Shown here: piece after piece, positions 31,881 to 44,649 of the stretch
Layout of the letters: every line of letters begins with the position of its first letter
How positions within the stretch are numbered: position 1 is the first letter of the stretch
From: Prosopocoilus inquinatus
Taxonomy: Eukaryota; Arthropoda; Insecta; Coleoptera; Lucanidae
DNA length: 64,000 nt
Assembly (NCBI GenBank): GCA_036172665.1
Contig: CM069876.1
Coordinates: forward strand, 48,329,001-48,393,000
Direction of reading: 5' to 3'
The notes under the pieces: generated by a model
What the model was told of the DNA's origin: nothing
The model's input: the letters and a program-made list of their open reading frames with translations, nothing else
Databases searched by the model: none
Made by a program: the position numbers and the translations under genes

Positions 31881-34480
31881 AAAGCTGCTGACAAAAACAA
31901 AAGGAAATAAAAAAAATAAAAAATAAAAGAAATAAACTATAGAAAGAAAAATCGTTCTTAATTTGATCGCTACGTGAATCATCCACGTTTGAGTAACATA
32001 AACAAATAGGTAAATAAATAAATAATAAATATAAATACAGAGGGTGGGTGGGGGGGATTAAATAATTTTAGTTTTCAAATATTTAAATTGCCGTAATTAG
32101 AAAAAAACAAAATAAAACAAAATGATTTTTAAAAAATGAAATAAAATTGAATGACCTTTAGAGGGGGGGGGGCAATTAAAATAAGAACAATTTTATTTAA
32201 AATTTTTAATTCTCTTTTCATTTTTCAATTTTTTTTTCCTTTTACTTGGTAGATTGGCGAAAGTAAAAAAAAATCTTAAGTCGAAGAGAAAGAAAAAAAA
32301 AATCTTTCAATTTTCTACAGTTTTTTAATTCTTCTAACTTCTAACTCTTGGTTTCAGTTCACTTGGATTCGGTTCACTTCGCTTTACTCGGGTTGGGTTG
32401 ACCTTGAAACTTTCCCTCTTTCCTTAATTTTTTACATTTTCTATTTAATTTTTTAAATTATTTGATTTCCAATTTGTTTTGACTTCTCTTCTTGGCTTCA
32501 ATTCACTTGAGTTCGGTTAACATTGCCCATTGTTTGGGTTGGGTTGACCTTGAAACTCTCACCCCTTAAATTTTAACGTTTTAACGTATTTTTATTAATT
32601 TTTTTAATAAAATTCGCTTAGGTTCGGTTCATTTTGCTACACTTGAGTTGAGGCCTTAAAATATTTTTCCTTAATTTTTAAAATCCTTTAGGTAGATAGT
32701 AATTTTTAACATTTTTTGTTTTAATTTTTTCCTTTCTTCAATTTTTCGTTACCGAATGAGACTAAATAAGAAAGAAAGAAAGAAAAATAAAAATAAAAAT
32801 CAATTCTAGAAAGACAAACTCGTGCAAAAAAAACATAAATAATAACCAAATTTCGTGTATGGAGTTCCTTTTCAAAATAATTTACGGAAAATTAGAACAA
32901 AAAAAGAAAAATCGAATTATCTAAAGCATGAAATCGAAGCAATCAAATTCATTTATCGCGATAGTCTTTTGTTTTAATTTTATTTATTTTTTTTTAATAA
33001 AATACAAAGAGAGAATTATTGCCAATTATAGTAATAAAAGAATCGTCGTCGTTATAAAGATTAATAATAAATCAATTAATAAAATAGAAAAAAAAAAACA
33101 AAAAATTTTTCCTATTTCCAGAAAAGCAAAACAAAAACACGAAAAGCAAGAAAAATGAACAATTATAATTATTATAATTATAACAATAAAACCAAGTGAA
33201 AGATGAGGAAAAAATAAAAAAAAAGATAATTGAATATGAGTAGGATAACGTAAATGAAAAACATAAGAAAAATGTAAGCGATAATTGGAACGCAATCGAA
33301 AGATATTTAAAAAAAAAACACTGAAATAATAGAAAAAAATAATAGGAGCAGAAGAATGAAAAAATATTTTTAAAAAGATGATGACGATTCAACGGTAAAA
33401 ACAAACGAAAATTGGAATGAGTGAAATGCAACAATCAAAATAATTAACAAACCGGAACTATTAGCAGAAAACGAAAAAAAAAACATTAAAAAATTGATTA
33501 AAAACACCAAGAAATACAAAAAAAAAATACTTCGTAAAAAATTTAAAACATATAAAAAGATGAACAATCGTAAAATATAAAAATATAAAAAAAGCAAAAT
33601 TAAAAAAACAAACAATGACAGGTCTAAGAAATTGGGAAGATTTAAAAAATAAAAAATAATAGGAATAGTAGGATTATTTGATATTATACTATTTTTTCTC
33701 GCTAATATTAATAATATACATTCCACATAATTTTTTCCTTGTGAACCAAATTTTTAATAAAAGAAAAATTATAAATAAATATTTATTATTATTGAAGTAG
33801 TTGCCCAATAGGATACTCCCAATTACAGGACGAAAAAAGGAAGAAAAAATACAAGCACGATTAAAGATTTAAACCCAAACCTAACCTAAAAATTACAAGA
33901 ACAAATTTAAACCTACAATAAAAGTAACGCAATAAACGAGAGCTTATTAAAATTTATTACGGGAAGATGTGAAAAGCTGGAAAAATCAAGCCACCCCAAA
34001 TCCCGAAGTGTTTGAAAGCATTTCCAGCCGACAAATCGCGCCGGCTTCAGTGTGGGGGTGTCGTAATGGGCGACAATTACACGTGGGTGGTGGCGTTTCT
34101 GCGACACACGTCGGCTACAGTACGGAACATTTGCGACACTCTGCGGCCACTTGAAATATCACCAGGAACTAAACAACTGACTGCTCGAGGAACAATGAAG
34201 CCAGCGTTTAAAAATAGACCGGATTTATAACGTTTATTCAAATTGTACGGGAGGCGCCGCCGCATTTTAAATTTTAAATAAATTTACGATAGGTTAGGGA
34301 TTGTAAAATCGAACGATCGTTTCTCAGTACAAAAAATAAAATAAAAATGTCGAGCGTCTAATATTACAAGGAAGTCTCAAATTTGAAAGGGATTTGCCCA
34401 TTTGGACTTGTCAAATTCATCACCGGGATGATGATTTTATTGATTGATAATCGGATGGGCTATTTAGATGATGATTATAT
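31881..34480. other. AT-rich segment with strong A-rich/T-rich strand bias
   Basis: No gene is seen. G-runs occur at about 32.04 and 32.16 kb. From about 32.9 to 33.75 kb the plus strand is A-rich, giving spurious Phe-rich minus-strand frames. A more balanced, CpG-containing patch lies at 33.98-34.27 kb (ATCGCGCCGGC, GGGAGGCGCCGCCGC). Confidence 0.5.
32355..32665. repeat. Diverged repeat with TTGGGTTGACCTTGA motif, about three copies
   Basis: TTCACTTG(G/A)(A/G)TTCGGTT followed by GGGTTGGGTTGACCTTGAAA occurs at about 32357 and 32505, with the GGGTTGGGTTG word at 32390 and 32536. A weaker third unit starts near 32625. The same TTGGGTTGA-type words occur again near 52.67, 52.88 and 53.19 kb. 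Confidence 0.65.
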
Positions 34481-34481
34481 T

Positions 34482-34651
34482 GCCACCGGCAGTACGGCGT
34501 CGTCGGGGATCGGTTTCAGCGAACAGTACAGGCGGGGAGTGGAGTGACGACATTGTAAATAAATATATGCGCCCGCGCGTTTAAATTATTGCACACCCCC
34601 CTCCCCCATCACTCTGTCCTACGTTCTCACTTTGCTACAACGATCCGTATG
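34482..34651 (+). promoter_or_regulatory. Promoter-like module, copy B
   Basis: Diverged copy of the module at 26969-27148. AGTACGGCGTCGTCGGGGAT is identical. GTAAATAAATA, GCGCGTTTAAATT (TTTAAA at 34580), CCCCATCACTC (A at 34611) and TTCTCACTTTGCTACAACGA follow in the same order. The TATA-to-initiator distance of 31 bp is kept although the sequence between has changed. Flanks outside the block do not match. Function is inferred. Confidence 0.45.
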
Positions 34652-35639
34652 TGGCAAGAATAAACTAAAATATTATAATTTATATGTTATTCAATCACTT
34701 ATGTATTTAATCTTAAAAATCTGATTTTATTGGAATGGATAAAATAGAAAAAAGGTTTCAAATTTAGATGGGGCTTTAAAAATCAGAAAAGAAGATTAAA
34801 AAAGCATTAAAAAAATAGAAGTTCCAACTGAATTCTTAAAAATTAAATAATAAATAATAAATGAATGAATGACATAAGCAAAAAAAAAAAAAAAATAGAA
34901 AACCTTTCTTCGATATTAAAAATGCTGTCCAGACAAGAGAAGAATAAATCAAAGCTTTAATAATAAGTAGACTTAAATCTATAAAATAACTTACGTTGAA
35001 GCCTCTCTGACTTCAGCGGTACTAACCTGTAACAAAAAGAAAAATAATAATTACAACCACGTCTAAAAAATCTTTCATTTTTAAATAATTCGATTTTTCA
35101 ATTTTTTTTTAATAAAAAAAAAAAATTAAAATCGGTATTGATAAGGGGATAGGAGGGCCCTAGGGGAAAACACGTCATGCAACGAAAAGACCGCGCGTGC
35201 GTTACTATCTTTGGATTACCCTGTATACACAATGAATCATAACTAAAAATAAAAAAAATTAAAAAAATTATTAAACCACCTGTTTATTCTCGTTTCAGTT
35301 GAAAATGCACGCATCCGTAAAACGCTCGGTATATAATTAAGGACGCAATTGTTAATTGCCGATCTCGAAAACTTTCGCTGAATAATTTCATGCATACACC
35401 TTACGAACTCTTTCGCAACGAATCCGTTCATAATTTCAAAACGTTTGAACTTAAGTATCGTTAAATAGAAGCTTATAGACAATTTAGTGAACGGCTCTTT
35501 ACTATTTACGTCAAAGATTTACTGTACAGTGTGTTTCCGAAATGATGAAACGGTAGAATTCCTCACTCCTAAAAAAATGTGAAAAAACTTAAAAAAAAAA
35601 TCGAATAAATATTTATTTAGGGAGAGCGCTTTTTTTCTT
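34652..35639. other. AT-rich unique sequence
   Basis: No gene recognised. Near 35.14-35.23 kb lies GATAGGAGGGCCCTAGGG and then ATTACCCTGTATA, the latter resembling a TA-flanked transposon end (reverse CAGGGTAAT) without a visible partner. Confidence 0.45.
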
Positions 35640-35960
35640 CAAGTTTTGACAGCTCCAGAGCATCCTCAATATACATAATCTCATCTTATTTTAATCGCAT
35701 GTAACGATAAGGGGTGGAGATAGACGAAAACTGCTTTAGAAAAAAAAAAAAAAAAAACTGCGATTTTTTCTTTTTGTAATTTTACGCCAAACTTTCGATT
35801 ATTACTCCAGAGCATCCTCAGTATATTCTCATTTTATTTTAATCTCGTGCAATAATAAGAGTTGGAGATATGCGAAAAGTGCGTCAGAAAAAAACAAAAA
35901 AAACAAAACAAAAAAAAACAAACAAAAACAATTGTGCAAACTGCAAAAAAAAAGGCGAAC
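35640..35960. repeat. Tandem duplication, period 154 bp
   Basis: CTCCAGAGCATCCTCA starts at 35652 and 35806. Both copies continue with TATTTTAATC, an AATAAGAGTTGGAGATA-like stretch and an A-run. A partial third unit (ACACCGAACTTTCGG) follows. Confidence 0.8.
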
Positions 35961-36184
35961 CGACGATTTTCTTCTTTGTAATTTTACACCGAACTTTCGG
36001 TTCGACTATTGTAGAATCGCATTTTCGTCATTTTTTCTAACCGTCGCATTTAATTATTCTAATTTGTTGGTCATTACGGTTCTTCGACTTGCTTCCTGAA
36101 TCGATCATTTATTTTTTTTTTAAAAAACGACAAGAAAAAGAAGACGGACACGAAAGCAACCTAACAGTGTTTCGTCAAAAAAAG

Positions 36185-36550
36185 AAGGAAAAAAAACTGA
36201 AGAAAAAAAGGAAGAAGAAAAAAAAAACGAGATCGTTCGTCAGTTGTTTCAGAATAGGTCTTTCGAATTTTGATTTTTTTTTTTAATGAAATAAAAGAGG
36301 GCGGGCGAAAGTAACTCCTCGAAGAATCGATTGCGTTTTGTTTAATTTAAATTAAATTTTAAAATTAAAAAACTAAAGAAAAAAACTGAAGAAAAAAAGG
36401 AAGAAAAAAAAAACGAGATCGTTCGTCAGTTGTTTCAGAATAGGTCATTCGAATTTTGAATTTTTTTTTTAATGAAATAAAAGAGGGCGGGCGACAGTAA
36501 CTCCTCGAAGAATCGATTGCTTTTTGTTTAATTTGATTTAATTTAATCAA
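36185..36550. repeat. Tandem duplication, period about 189 bp
   Basis: CGAGATCGTTCGTCAGTTG, GAATAGGTC(T/A)TTCGAATTTT, AAAGAGGGCGGGCGA and CTCCTCGAAGAATCGATTG each occur twice about 189 bp apart. The copies are nearly identical apart from A-run lengths. Confidence 0.92.
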
Positions 36551-37765
36551 AATCATTGCCAAGTTAGAAGGCAGGAAAATTGCGCGAAAAAAGTTTTTTT
36601 TTTAATCTTGAACTGAGACAATTTAAAAAAAATATCTCTCTATTTACAATTGTCATCGGACGAGAATCAACTTCATTTAGAAGGCAGGGTTTTGCCGTCG
36701 AAATAAAATGCAATTACAGGAAATTCGAGTGAAATTGTTCTCCTTTGCGGTCAAGAGATGGCGACGTCGTACTCGTCTCGCGTTAATTTTGCACAAGACG
36801 TTTGCTGTCAAGAGGAAATTAATTCAATATTAATTCGAAAAATAAAGGGGGAAGGAAAAATATCTTTTTTTTTAATTGGTCGTTTTTGTTAGAAGTTTAT
36901 AAAAAAAAAACAAAAAAAAGAGAAGGCGAAACCAGTCAGAATTGACAGTGAAAATGAAAGAGTAACGTCAACATTTGGAAATATAAAAAAAAAAACGTTA
37001 CTCTTTTGTTCAGTTTTCAAAAACTGATGAAAGAGAGAGATAGAGAGAGCGCGAGAGAAGGAGAGGGAGAGAGAGAAAAAGAGGAAAATGGAAACGTCTA
37101 CCAAATGTCCTTGGATCGACCATTTTTTTTTAAAGTTTGAAAATAAGAAAGACAAAGGAAGCAGCCCCAATTGATTCCAAAAACGTCTGTGCACCCGTTT
37201 TTAAATAAGGAAGGTCATCAAATGAGAACTGTCAATGCCCCTCTTCCTCCCCCCTGCTCATAAAAAATTTTCAACCTGCACCCAAAAAAAAATTCCAAAC
37301 ATTTTTTTGAGTACTTTCGAATTTGTCGCAACGAGAAATGGGGATTAAGTTTTTTTTAAGACCAATTGGTGACAGGGGTTTAAGGCATGGGGGGGGGGTT
37401 ATGCAGCTTGAGAGAACACAAGGTAGGGGCGATTGGGAAAAAAAAGCATAATACGAAGTGACCAATTGGGTTACAAAAGGAAGTGAAGTGACCAATTGGA
37501 TTACAAAAGAAAGTTTGAAGGAAAGCTGGAATCACTAAACCAAACCCTGGAATCAGGGTTGGAGCGAGTGAAGATTTCATTTCTGTCTCTGAACGGTTTA
37601 TGGGAAAACGCAATTCACGTTCCAAAAATATTCAACCATCAAGAGATAAGATCTGGCATACTATGATGTTCAAGAAGAACGTCAATGACCAATAGGGCTT
37701 TTCCATTGGCCTTTATCGTTTGGTGTATTTGAATTTCTAGCCCTCAACGCCCTGATTTCTTTCAT
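36551..37765. other. Unique sequence with a GA microsatellite at about 37.03-37.08 kb
   Basis: The GA tract mixes GAGAGA and GCGAGAGAAGG words. A small direct repeat GTGACCAATTGG(G/A)TTACAAAA occurs twice at about 37.46-37.51 kb. No gene is seen. Confidence 0.55.
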
Positions 37766-37769
37766 CTTC

Positions 37770-38480
37770 ATTTTTTTCTTGAGCGGACCATCTCTTTTTG
37801 TTCTTCCTTCGCCTTCCAACTATGAGATTTCCAATCCCCGACGTCACGTTTTCTTACATTTTCCTTGTCTTCTTTTTAGCAGACTTCTCTTTCTTCCTCT
37901 TCTTTGCCTTCCAACTATGAGAATCCCAGTCCTTAACGTCCTCATTTCTTACATATTCTTTGGCAGTATCCCGGTGCCTTTTCGTTTTTTTAGCAGATTT
38001 CTCTTTTTTCCTTTTGCTTTCGTCTTCCATTTACGAGATTTCCAATCCACTCGACGGTGGCATCCTTCTTACATCTTCTCTGTTAGGATTCAGTCTTTTC
38101 CTCTGGAGCAGGCGTTCTTTCTTCCTTCTTCCTTCGCCTTCCAGCTATTGCATTTCCAATCCCCCATGCTACCCTGATTTCTGACATCTTCGTTGACAGC
38201 AGCGTCCAGTCTTCCTTTTTTGTTTTAGGAGACTTCTCTATTACCTTCTTCCTTTGCCTACTTTCAACTATGACATTTCCAAACCTGGTCGATTAGATTT
38301 CTTTCTTACATCTTCTCATGATAGCCTCCAGGAATTTTTTTACTTTTTTTACCTTCTTCGTTCATCTTCGCCTTCCCTTCCAATTGCAATTCTCTTTCCT
38401 CTGCACTTTGCTATATACGATTTACATTTAGCCTTTTACCTGCTGGTCCTTGGTTTTCCATTCCTGTTCATTCCGTATTT
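37770..38480. repeat. CT-rich tandem repeat of about 117 bp, five to six copies
   Basis: CTATGAGATTTCCAATCC or variants lie near 37819, 37914, 38030, 38147 and 38267. Linked words are CTTCCTTCGCCTTCCA, CTTACATCTTCTC and AG(C/G)AGACTTCTC. The plus-strand hydrophobic frames (37779-38177) follow from the CT-rich unit. Confidence 0.85.
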
Positions 38481-39900
38481 TCATTTTTGATTCGTTCTAA
38501 AAATTCCGTTCTCCCACGTGCTTAGCTTCTTCTCCATGGTTTCGCTCGTGATCCAAACTTCGCGTTCCAAAAAAAAAAAGGGTTCATGACCTACCGAACT
38601 CCCAACGTGGTCATCAACATGTTTTGGAAACGCGTTCTCCCTCAAGCTACTTTTCTTGTTTTGGAGATTTGGAGAATTGGGGATTACGGTCATTGGCTTT
38701 CGTCGTTCACTTGACGAAAGTTATTGATTACTGTTGATCACGTGATGAATGAAAACCAATAGCAGCAACAATCCTCATATACCCAATCGTTCAAACAGGA
38801 AAAGTAGCTTTACAGTCAAAACAATTTCCTTACTAAACGCAGGAAGGCCAAATATTGAGTCAATTTTTGAAGTAATTTTATGTTCATAATCTTTACACCA
38901 TTCTTTTTTTTAAGATCGACAACCAAACAGTATATGGATTTGTCCATTTTGTCCTTAGCTCGTTTTTTCTCACCCTCCCTCTTCCCTTTTTTGTCACCTT
39001 CTGCATCTTCTTTTCTTTTCAGCTTTTCCGTCCAGCCACCCGAAGGCATTAGATGACTTTTCTTTTTCTTTTGAATTAGATCGGGCCCAATGGACTCCTC
39101 TCCTAAGAAGGCGTACCATCCTTGTTTAATCGCTGTAAGGGCGCCTGCTAAGTCGATTATCTCGAGTCTGTCTTCGCCCATTACTCCCAGAGCAAAAGAA
39201 ATGGAGAGTTTGGTCAGAAGAAGGGAAAAGAAGCGTGGTGAGGGTTCGAGATGGGCATCCCAAAAAAGGACTTGAAATGACAACACGGAAACCAAGCAAT
39301 AGTTTCATAAGTCAACTCAATTAGAGATGAACTCTATAAAAAAAAAGGAAACGTGGAGGAAATTTACAAAGTAAAAGACTACGTCTGTTGTTAGATGAAG
39401 CAAACTGTTGTGAAGAGGAAACACTTTTGTTCGGTGTAACATCCGACAAATTAGGCGTTCGTTCACAATGGACCTTAAACGTTATTAAAAAACAAAATAG
39501 GAGTACAAAACAACGATCTACGCAGAAGCAGAAGATATAATGTAAGGCACAATGTTATACATAGTTAATAGAAATCTTGGGGAAAAAATTGAGAATTCGT
39601 GTAGGAAAGGAGACCTTCTTGGAAGATGACGTAAGTGGGAGAAAAAAGCAGTGACACATTGTACAATACAGTTATTAAAACAAACCTAATAGGCAATACG
39701 AAAATTCCAACAAAAACAAATGTAGAAGAAATTCGAGAAGAGACCAGAAGCTAGGAATTCAAGTCAACTCGTGCTGTGCCAACCTGGGGTGGACCAAATG
39801 TATGGAGATGAGGTTTTTTTTTTTTAGAAAAAAAAAACACCAGGAAAACCCAGAAATCAAAAAAAAAAACACTACTAGAAAATACAACGTAGCTTGAACA
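38481..39900. other. Unique sequence, no gene recognised
   Basis: A minus-strand frame of 159 codons (38816-39295) spans part of this stretch. It contains a Lys/Glu-rich low-complexity core and no known domain, and I do not call it. The rest is unremarkable. Confidence 0.4.
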
Positions 39901-39904
39901 CCAT

Positions 39905-40160
39905 GCTTTCTTAGAATGAAAGACCAAAGACTCTAGTGAGAAGAAAACACCAAGCAAGCAAGCAACGGTGGAAAAGAAAGTGGGAAAAAGTGAGAACAGA
40001 ACAAAGACAGAAATGCAAAGAAATGTGGGACGCTTTCTTAGATTGGAAGCCCAAAAACTCTAGTGAGAAGAAAAGACCAAGCAAGCAAGCAACGGTGGAA
40101 AGTAAAATGGGAAGAAGTGAGAGTATCAGTGGACCAAAGATTGAAATGGATGGAAAGAAA
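39905..40160. repeat. Tandem duplication, period about 127 bp
   Basis: CTCTAGTGAGAAGAAAA and CCAAGCAAGCAAGCAACGG both occur twice, about 127 bp apart, and the flanking GCTTTCTTAGA word precedes each copy. Confidence 0.9.
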
Positions 40161-41515
40161 AGTGGAAGACTTGGGAAGTTGAAAGAACGACATCTGGAAG
40201 CTTTAAGTTTGGGGTTGTCCGGGCAGAATTTTCAAGGCCACAAGAAGAAGACATGGAAGACAACTCCTAAACACCTCAACTCCACAACTGCACCCACCCG
40301 AAATGCAAGCTGGCTCTAAGTAAGAAAATTAATGATGATTTAACAAATCATTAAGGCATTCATTTTTTTTTATTACCTTTTTCAGAGCATTTTGAAACCC
40401 AATTTGACCCAGTTTTCTTGGCAATTTCTTCAGCGCCTATTATTTAATAATGTCTGCGTGACTATCAGATTTAGCAGCAGCCAAACAGAGAGTATGCCAG
40501 CTATTAGGTGGGTAAGCCATTAAACACGAAATTAGGTGCAACGTACTATCCGTTACATCCCGGCATCAAGTCATGCGTGAAGTTGCCCCCCCCCTCCTCC
40601 CCCATGAAACAATTTCATAACATTTTCATATAGTACAACATAACACCGACCACCACGACGACAAAGGTGGCCAACAAAAAAAAATATATATCTGTCCAAA
40701 AAATCTATTTCCTGCTCGCATGATTTTGACACTTCCTCTCCCTCTTGCAACCAACCAACCACACACCAATCAAAAATTTAAGTTCGTCGGTGTACCTGAT
40801 TCATAATCATAGTACGACTTCGCCGCGCTTTGTTTTGCGTCGCGCGCAAAAACCGAAAAAAGCGTTACCCAACAATACAACAATCCATTCACGGAGAAAT
40901 GTCAGACAGACAATGATTACTATCGTTGTTGGCGTTGTGGACGATAATAATGCGCGTCGCGGTTTGTGCGCCTAGCCCCGTCGTCGTAATCGTCGTGTAA
41001 ATATCATAGTTGACAGAATTTGTTTATTGGATAGGTAACTTGACTGTACGAGAAATGCACAACTGCGATTGCTTCAAAAGGTTAGCCTGTGCTCTTAGAG
41101 CTGGGAAAAATCGCATTCACCAACATTATTAAAAAAATCACCAATGAATAATGACCAGTGACGTTACTGTAGTATGTACCACACTGTTCAAAAGAATTCA
41201 TCAGGAAAAGGAAAGATAAATGTTTCTAACTGCACTTAAGAAAAGGATTCGAGGATTTAAGATCAAGATGCAAAAAAAAATTAAGGCATACAAAACCATA
41301 ATACTGCCAACCTTGTGTATGAAAGTCAATTGTGGATATTGAGCCACCAAAAGGAGAAAGAGAGAATTTGGAGGGTACTTGGGGAGTGAAAAGCGCTGAG
41401 GAAGATACATGGAAGGCAAAAAGTGGGAAATTTCTGGATGCGAAGGACCAACCAAAAACTGATGGAGTACTTCTTCTCGGTGAAAAGAAGCCTTTTAGTG
41501 TTTAGTCTTCCTCTT
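40161..41515. other. Unique segment with a CpG-containing patch at about 40.78-41.00 kb
   Basis: The patch includes GACTTCGCCGCGC, GCGTCGCGCGC and CCCCGTCGTCGTAATCG. No gene is seen. The rest is ordinary AT-rich sequence. Confidence 0.4.
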
Positions 41516-41518
41516 CTT

Positions 41519-41715
41519 CTATTCCAAAGAAGGAAGTCGTTTTTCTTCTTCTATTCCAAAGAAGGAAATCGTTTTTCTTCTTCTATTCCAAAGAAGGAAA
41601 TCGTTTTTCTTCTTCTATTCCAAAGAAGGAAATCGTTTTTCTTCTTTTATTCCAAAGAAGGAAATCGTTCTTCTTCTTCTTCTATTCCAAAGAAGGAAAT
41701 CGTTCCTCGTCTTCA
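41519..41715. repeat. 32-bp minisatellite, six copies
   Basis: CCAAAGAAGGAAATCGTT has its CC at 41524, 41556, 41588, 41620, 41652 and 41687, giving periods of 32, 32, 32, 32 and 35 bp. The unit matches one submonomer of the neighbouring 327-bp repeat (CCAAAGAAGGGAATCGTTCC), so this is a local expansion of that submonomer at the array edge. Confidence 0.95.
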
Positions 41716-44604
41716 CCATTGAAAAAAAAGCGCTCAGTGAATCGTCGCTTCCCGTTCTTCTGCAGGGAAGGAAACTGGCTTTGGAAATTAGAAGGAAATA
41801 AGAAAATCGTTCCTCGTCTTCTCCACTGAAAGAAAACGAACTCAGTGAATCGTCAGCTTCCCGTTCTTCTGCAGGGGAGGTAACGGATCCTCCTCCTCCT
41901 CTTTTCCTCATTGGAAGAAAATATTTTGAAAGACAGTTTCCTCTTCTTCCCCAGAGAAGAAAAAGGATTCCTCTACCTCTCCGGGAAAAGAAACCTTCAG
42001 ACGGTTAGTGAATCTCCGGCCTCCTCTTCCTCTCCAACAAAGCATGCATCATTTTTCTCCAGAGAAGGAAACGGTTCCTCTTCTTCTCCGTGGAAAGGCG
42101 CCTTTTGATGCTCGGTCTTCCTCTTCTTCTACTCCAAAGAAGGGAATCGTTCCTCGTCTTCTCCATTGAAAAAAGCGCTGAGTGAATCGACGGCTTCCCG
42201 TTCTCCTACAGGAAAGGTAACGGATCCTACTCTCCTCTTCTTCATTAGAAGAAAATATTAATAGCTTCCTCTTCATCCCCGAAGAAGAAAACGATTCCTC
42301 CTCCTCTCCGAGGAAAGAAACCTTCTAACGGCTAGTGAATCTTCAACTTTCTAGTCTTCTCCAACAAAGCATGCGTCATTTTTCTGCAGAGAAGAAAACG
42401 GTTCCTCTTCTTCTCCGTGGAAAGGCGCCTTTTGATGCTCGGCCTTCCTCTTCTCCTACTCCAAAGAAGGGAATCGTTCCTCGTCTTCTCCATTGAAAAA
42501 AGCACTCAGTGAATCGTCGGCTTCCCGTTCTCCTACAGGAAAGGTAACGGATCCTACTCTCCTCTTCTTCATTAGAAGAAAATATTAATAGCTTCCTCTT
42601 CTTCCCCAGAGAAGAAAACGATTCCTCCTCCTCTCCGAGGAAAGAAACCTTCTAACGGCTAGTGAATCTTCAGCTTCCTAGCCTTCTCCAACAAAGCATG
42701 CGTCATTTTTCTGCGGAGAAGGAAACGGTTGCTCTTCTTCTCCGTGGAAAGGCGCCTTTCGATGCTCGGCCTTCCTCTTCTTCTACTCCAAAGAAGGATA
42801 TCGTTCCTCGTCTTCTCCATTGAAAAAAGCGCTCAGTGAATCGACGACTTCCCGTCCTTCTACACGTAAGGTAACGGATCCTACTCTCCTCTTCTTCATT
42901 AGAAGAAAATATTAATAGCTTCCTCTTCTTCCCCAGAGAAGAAAACGATTCCTCCTCCTCTCCGAGGAAAGAAACCTTCTAACGGCTAGTGAATCTTCAG
43001 CTTTCTAGTCTTCTCCAACAAAGCATGCGTCATTTTTCTGCGGAGAAGGAAACGGTTGCTCTTCTTCTCCGTGGAAAGGCGCCTTTTGATGCTCGGCCTT
43101 CCTCTTCTCCTACTCCAAAGAAGGGAATCGTTCCTCGTCTTCTCCATTGAAAAAAGCGCTCAGTGAATCGACGACTTCCCGTCCTTCTACACGTAAGGTA
43201 ACGGATCCTACTCTCCTCTTCTTCATTAGAAGAAAATATTAATAGCTTCCTCTTCTTCCCCAGAGAAGAAAACGATTCCTCCTCCTCTCCGAGGAAAGAA
43301 ACCTTCTAACGGCTAGTGAATCTTCAGCTTTCTAGTCTTCTCCAACAAAGCATGCGTCATTTTTCTGCGGAGAAGGAAACGGTTGCTCTTCTTCTCCGTG
43401 GAAAGGCGCCTTTCGATGCTCGGCCTTCCTCTTCTTCTACTCCAAAGAAGGATATCGTTCCTCGTCTTCTCCATTGAAAAAAGCGCTCAGTGAATCGTCG
43501 GCTTCCCGTTCTCCTACAGGAAAGGTAACGGATCCTACTCTCCTCTTCTTCATTAGAAGAAAATATTAATAGTTTCCTCGTCTTCCCCAGAGAAGAAAAC
43601 GATTCCTCCTCCTCTCCGAGGAAAGAAACCTTCTAACGGCTAGTGAATCTTCAGCTTTCTAGTCTTCTCCAACAAAGCATGCGTCATTTTTCTGCGGAGA
43701 AGGAAACGGTTGCTCTTCTTCTCCGTGGAAAGGCGCCTTTCGATGCTCGGCCTTCCTCTTCTTCTACTCCAAAGAAGGATATCGTTCCTCGTCTTCTCCA
43801 TTGAAAAAAGCGCTCAGTGAATCGACGACTTCCCGTCCTTCTACACGTAAGGTAACGGATCCTACTCTCCTCTTCTTCATTAGAAGAAAATATTAATAGC
43901 TTCCTCTTCTTCCCCAGAGAAGAAAACGATTCCTCCTCCTCTCCGAGGAAAGAAACCTTCTAACGGCTAGTGAATCTTCAGCTTTCTAGTCTTCTCCAAC
44001 AAAGCATGCGTCATTTTTCTGCAGAGAAGGAAACGGTTGCTCTTCTTCTCCGTGGAAAGGCGCCTTTTGATGCTCGGCCTTCCTCTTCTCCTACTCCAAA
44101 GAAGGATATCGTTCCTCGTCTTCTCCATTGAAAAAAGCGCTCAGTGAATCGACGACTTCCCGTCCTTCTACACGTAAGGTAACGGATCCTACTCTCCTCT
44201 TCTTCATTAGAAGAAAATATTAATAGCTTCCTCTTCTTCCCCAGAGAAGAAAACGATTCCTCCTCCTCTCCGAGGAAAGAAACCTTCTAACGGCTAGTGA
44301 ATCTTCAACTTTCTAGTCTTCTCCAACAAAGCATGCATCATTTTTCTGCAGAGAAGAAAACGGTTCCTCTTCTTCTCCGTGGAAAGGCGCCTTTTGATGC
44401 TCGGCCTTCCTCTTCTCCTACTCCAAAGAAGGGAATCGTTCCTCGTCTTCTCTATTGAAAAAAGCGCTCAGTGAATCGACGGCTTCCCGTTCTTCTACAG
44501 GAAGGATAACGGATCCTACTCTCCTCTTCTTCATTGGAAGAAAATATTAATAGTTTCCTCTTTTTCCCCAGAGAAGAAAACGATTCCTCCTCCTCTCCCA
44601 GGAA
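41716..44604. repeat. 327-bp higher-order satellite, about 8.8 copies
   Basis: AGCATGC lies at 42041, 42368, 42695, 43022, 43349, 43676, 44003 and 44330: the spacing is exactly 327 bp every time. Inside a unit, about nine submonomers of 25-50 bp each begin with an A(A/G)GAAA-like word and end with a TTCTCC...GA-like word, showing that a short GAA/CTT unit was first diversified and then amplified as a block. A marker variant (ACACGTAAGG versus ACAGGAAAGG) runs A A B B A B B A along the array from 42.2 to 44.5 kb. The leftmost unit is the most diverged and has extra submonomers. No frame stays open through the unit. Confidence 0.97.
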
Positions 44605-44649
44605 AATCCATCGTCGCGGCCACTTTACTTTCAAAATACTAAATCAACG

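Noticed and set aside
38816..39295. 159-codon minus-strand frame
   Set aside because: Low-complexity Lys/Glu core, no known domain, no supporting promoter or splice signals.
41716..44604. Coding tandem repeat, since 327 is a multiple of three
   Set aside because: Every frame has stops within the unit (for example at ATATTAATAG).
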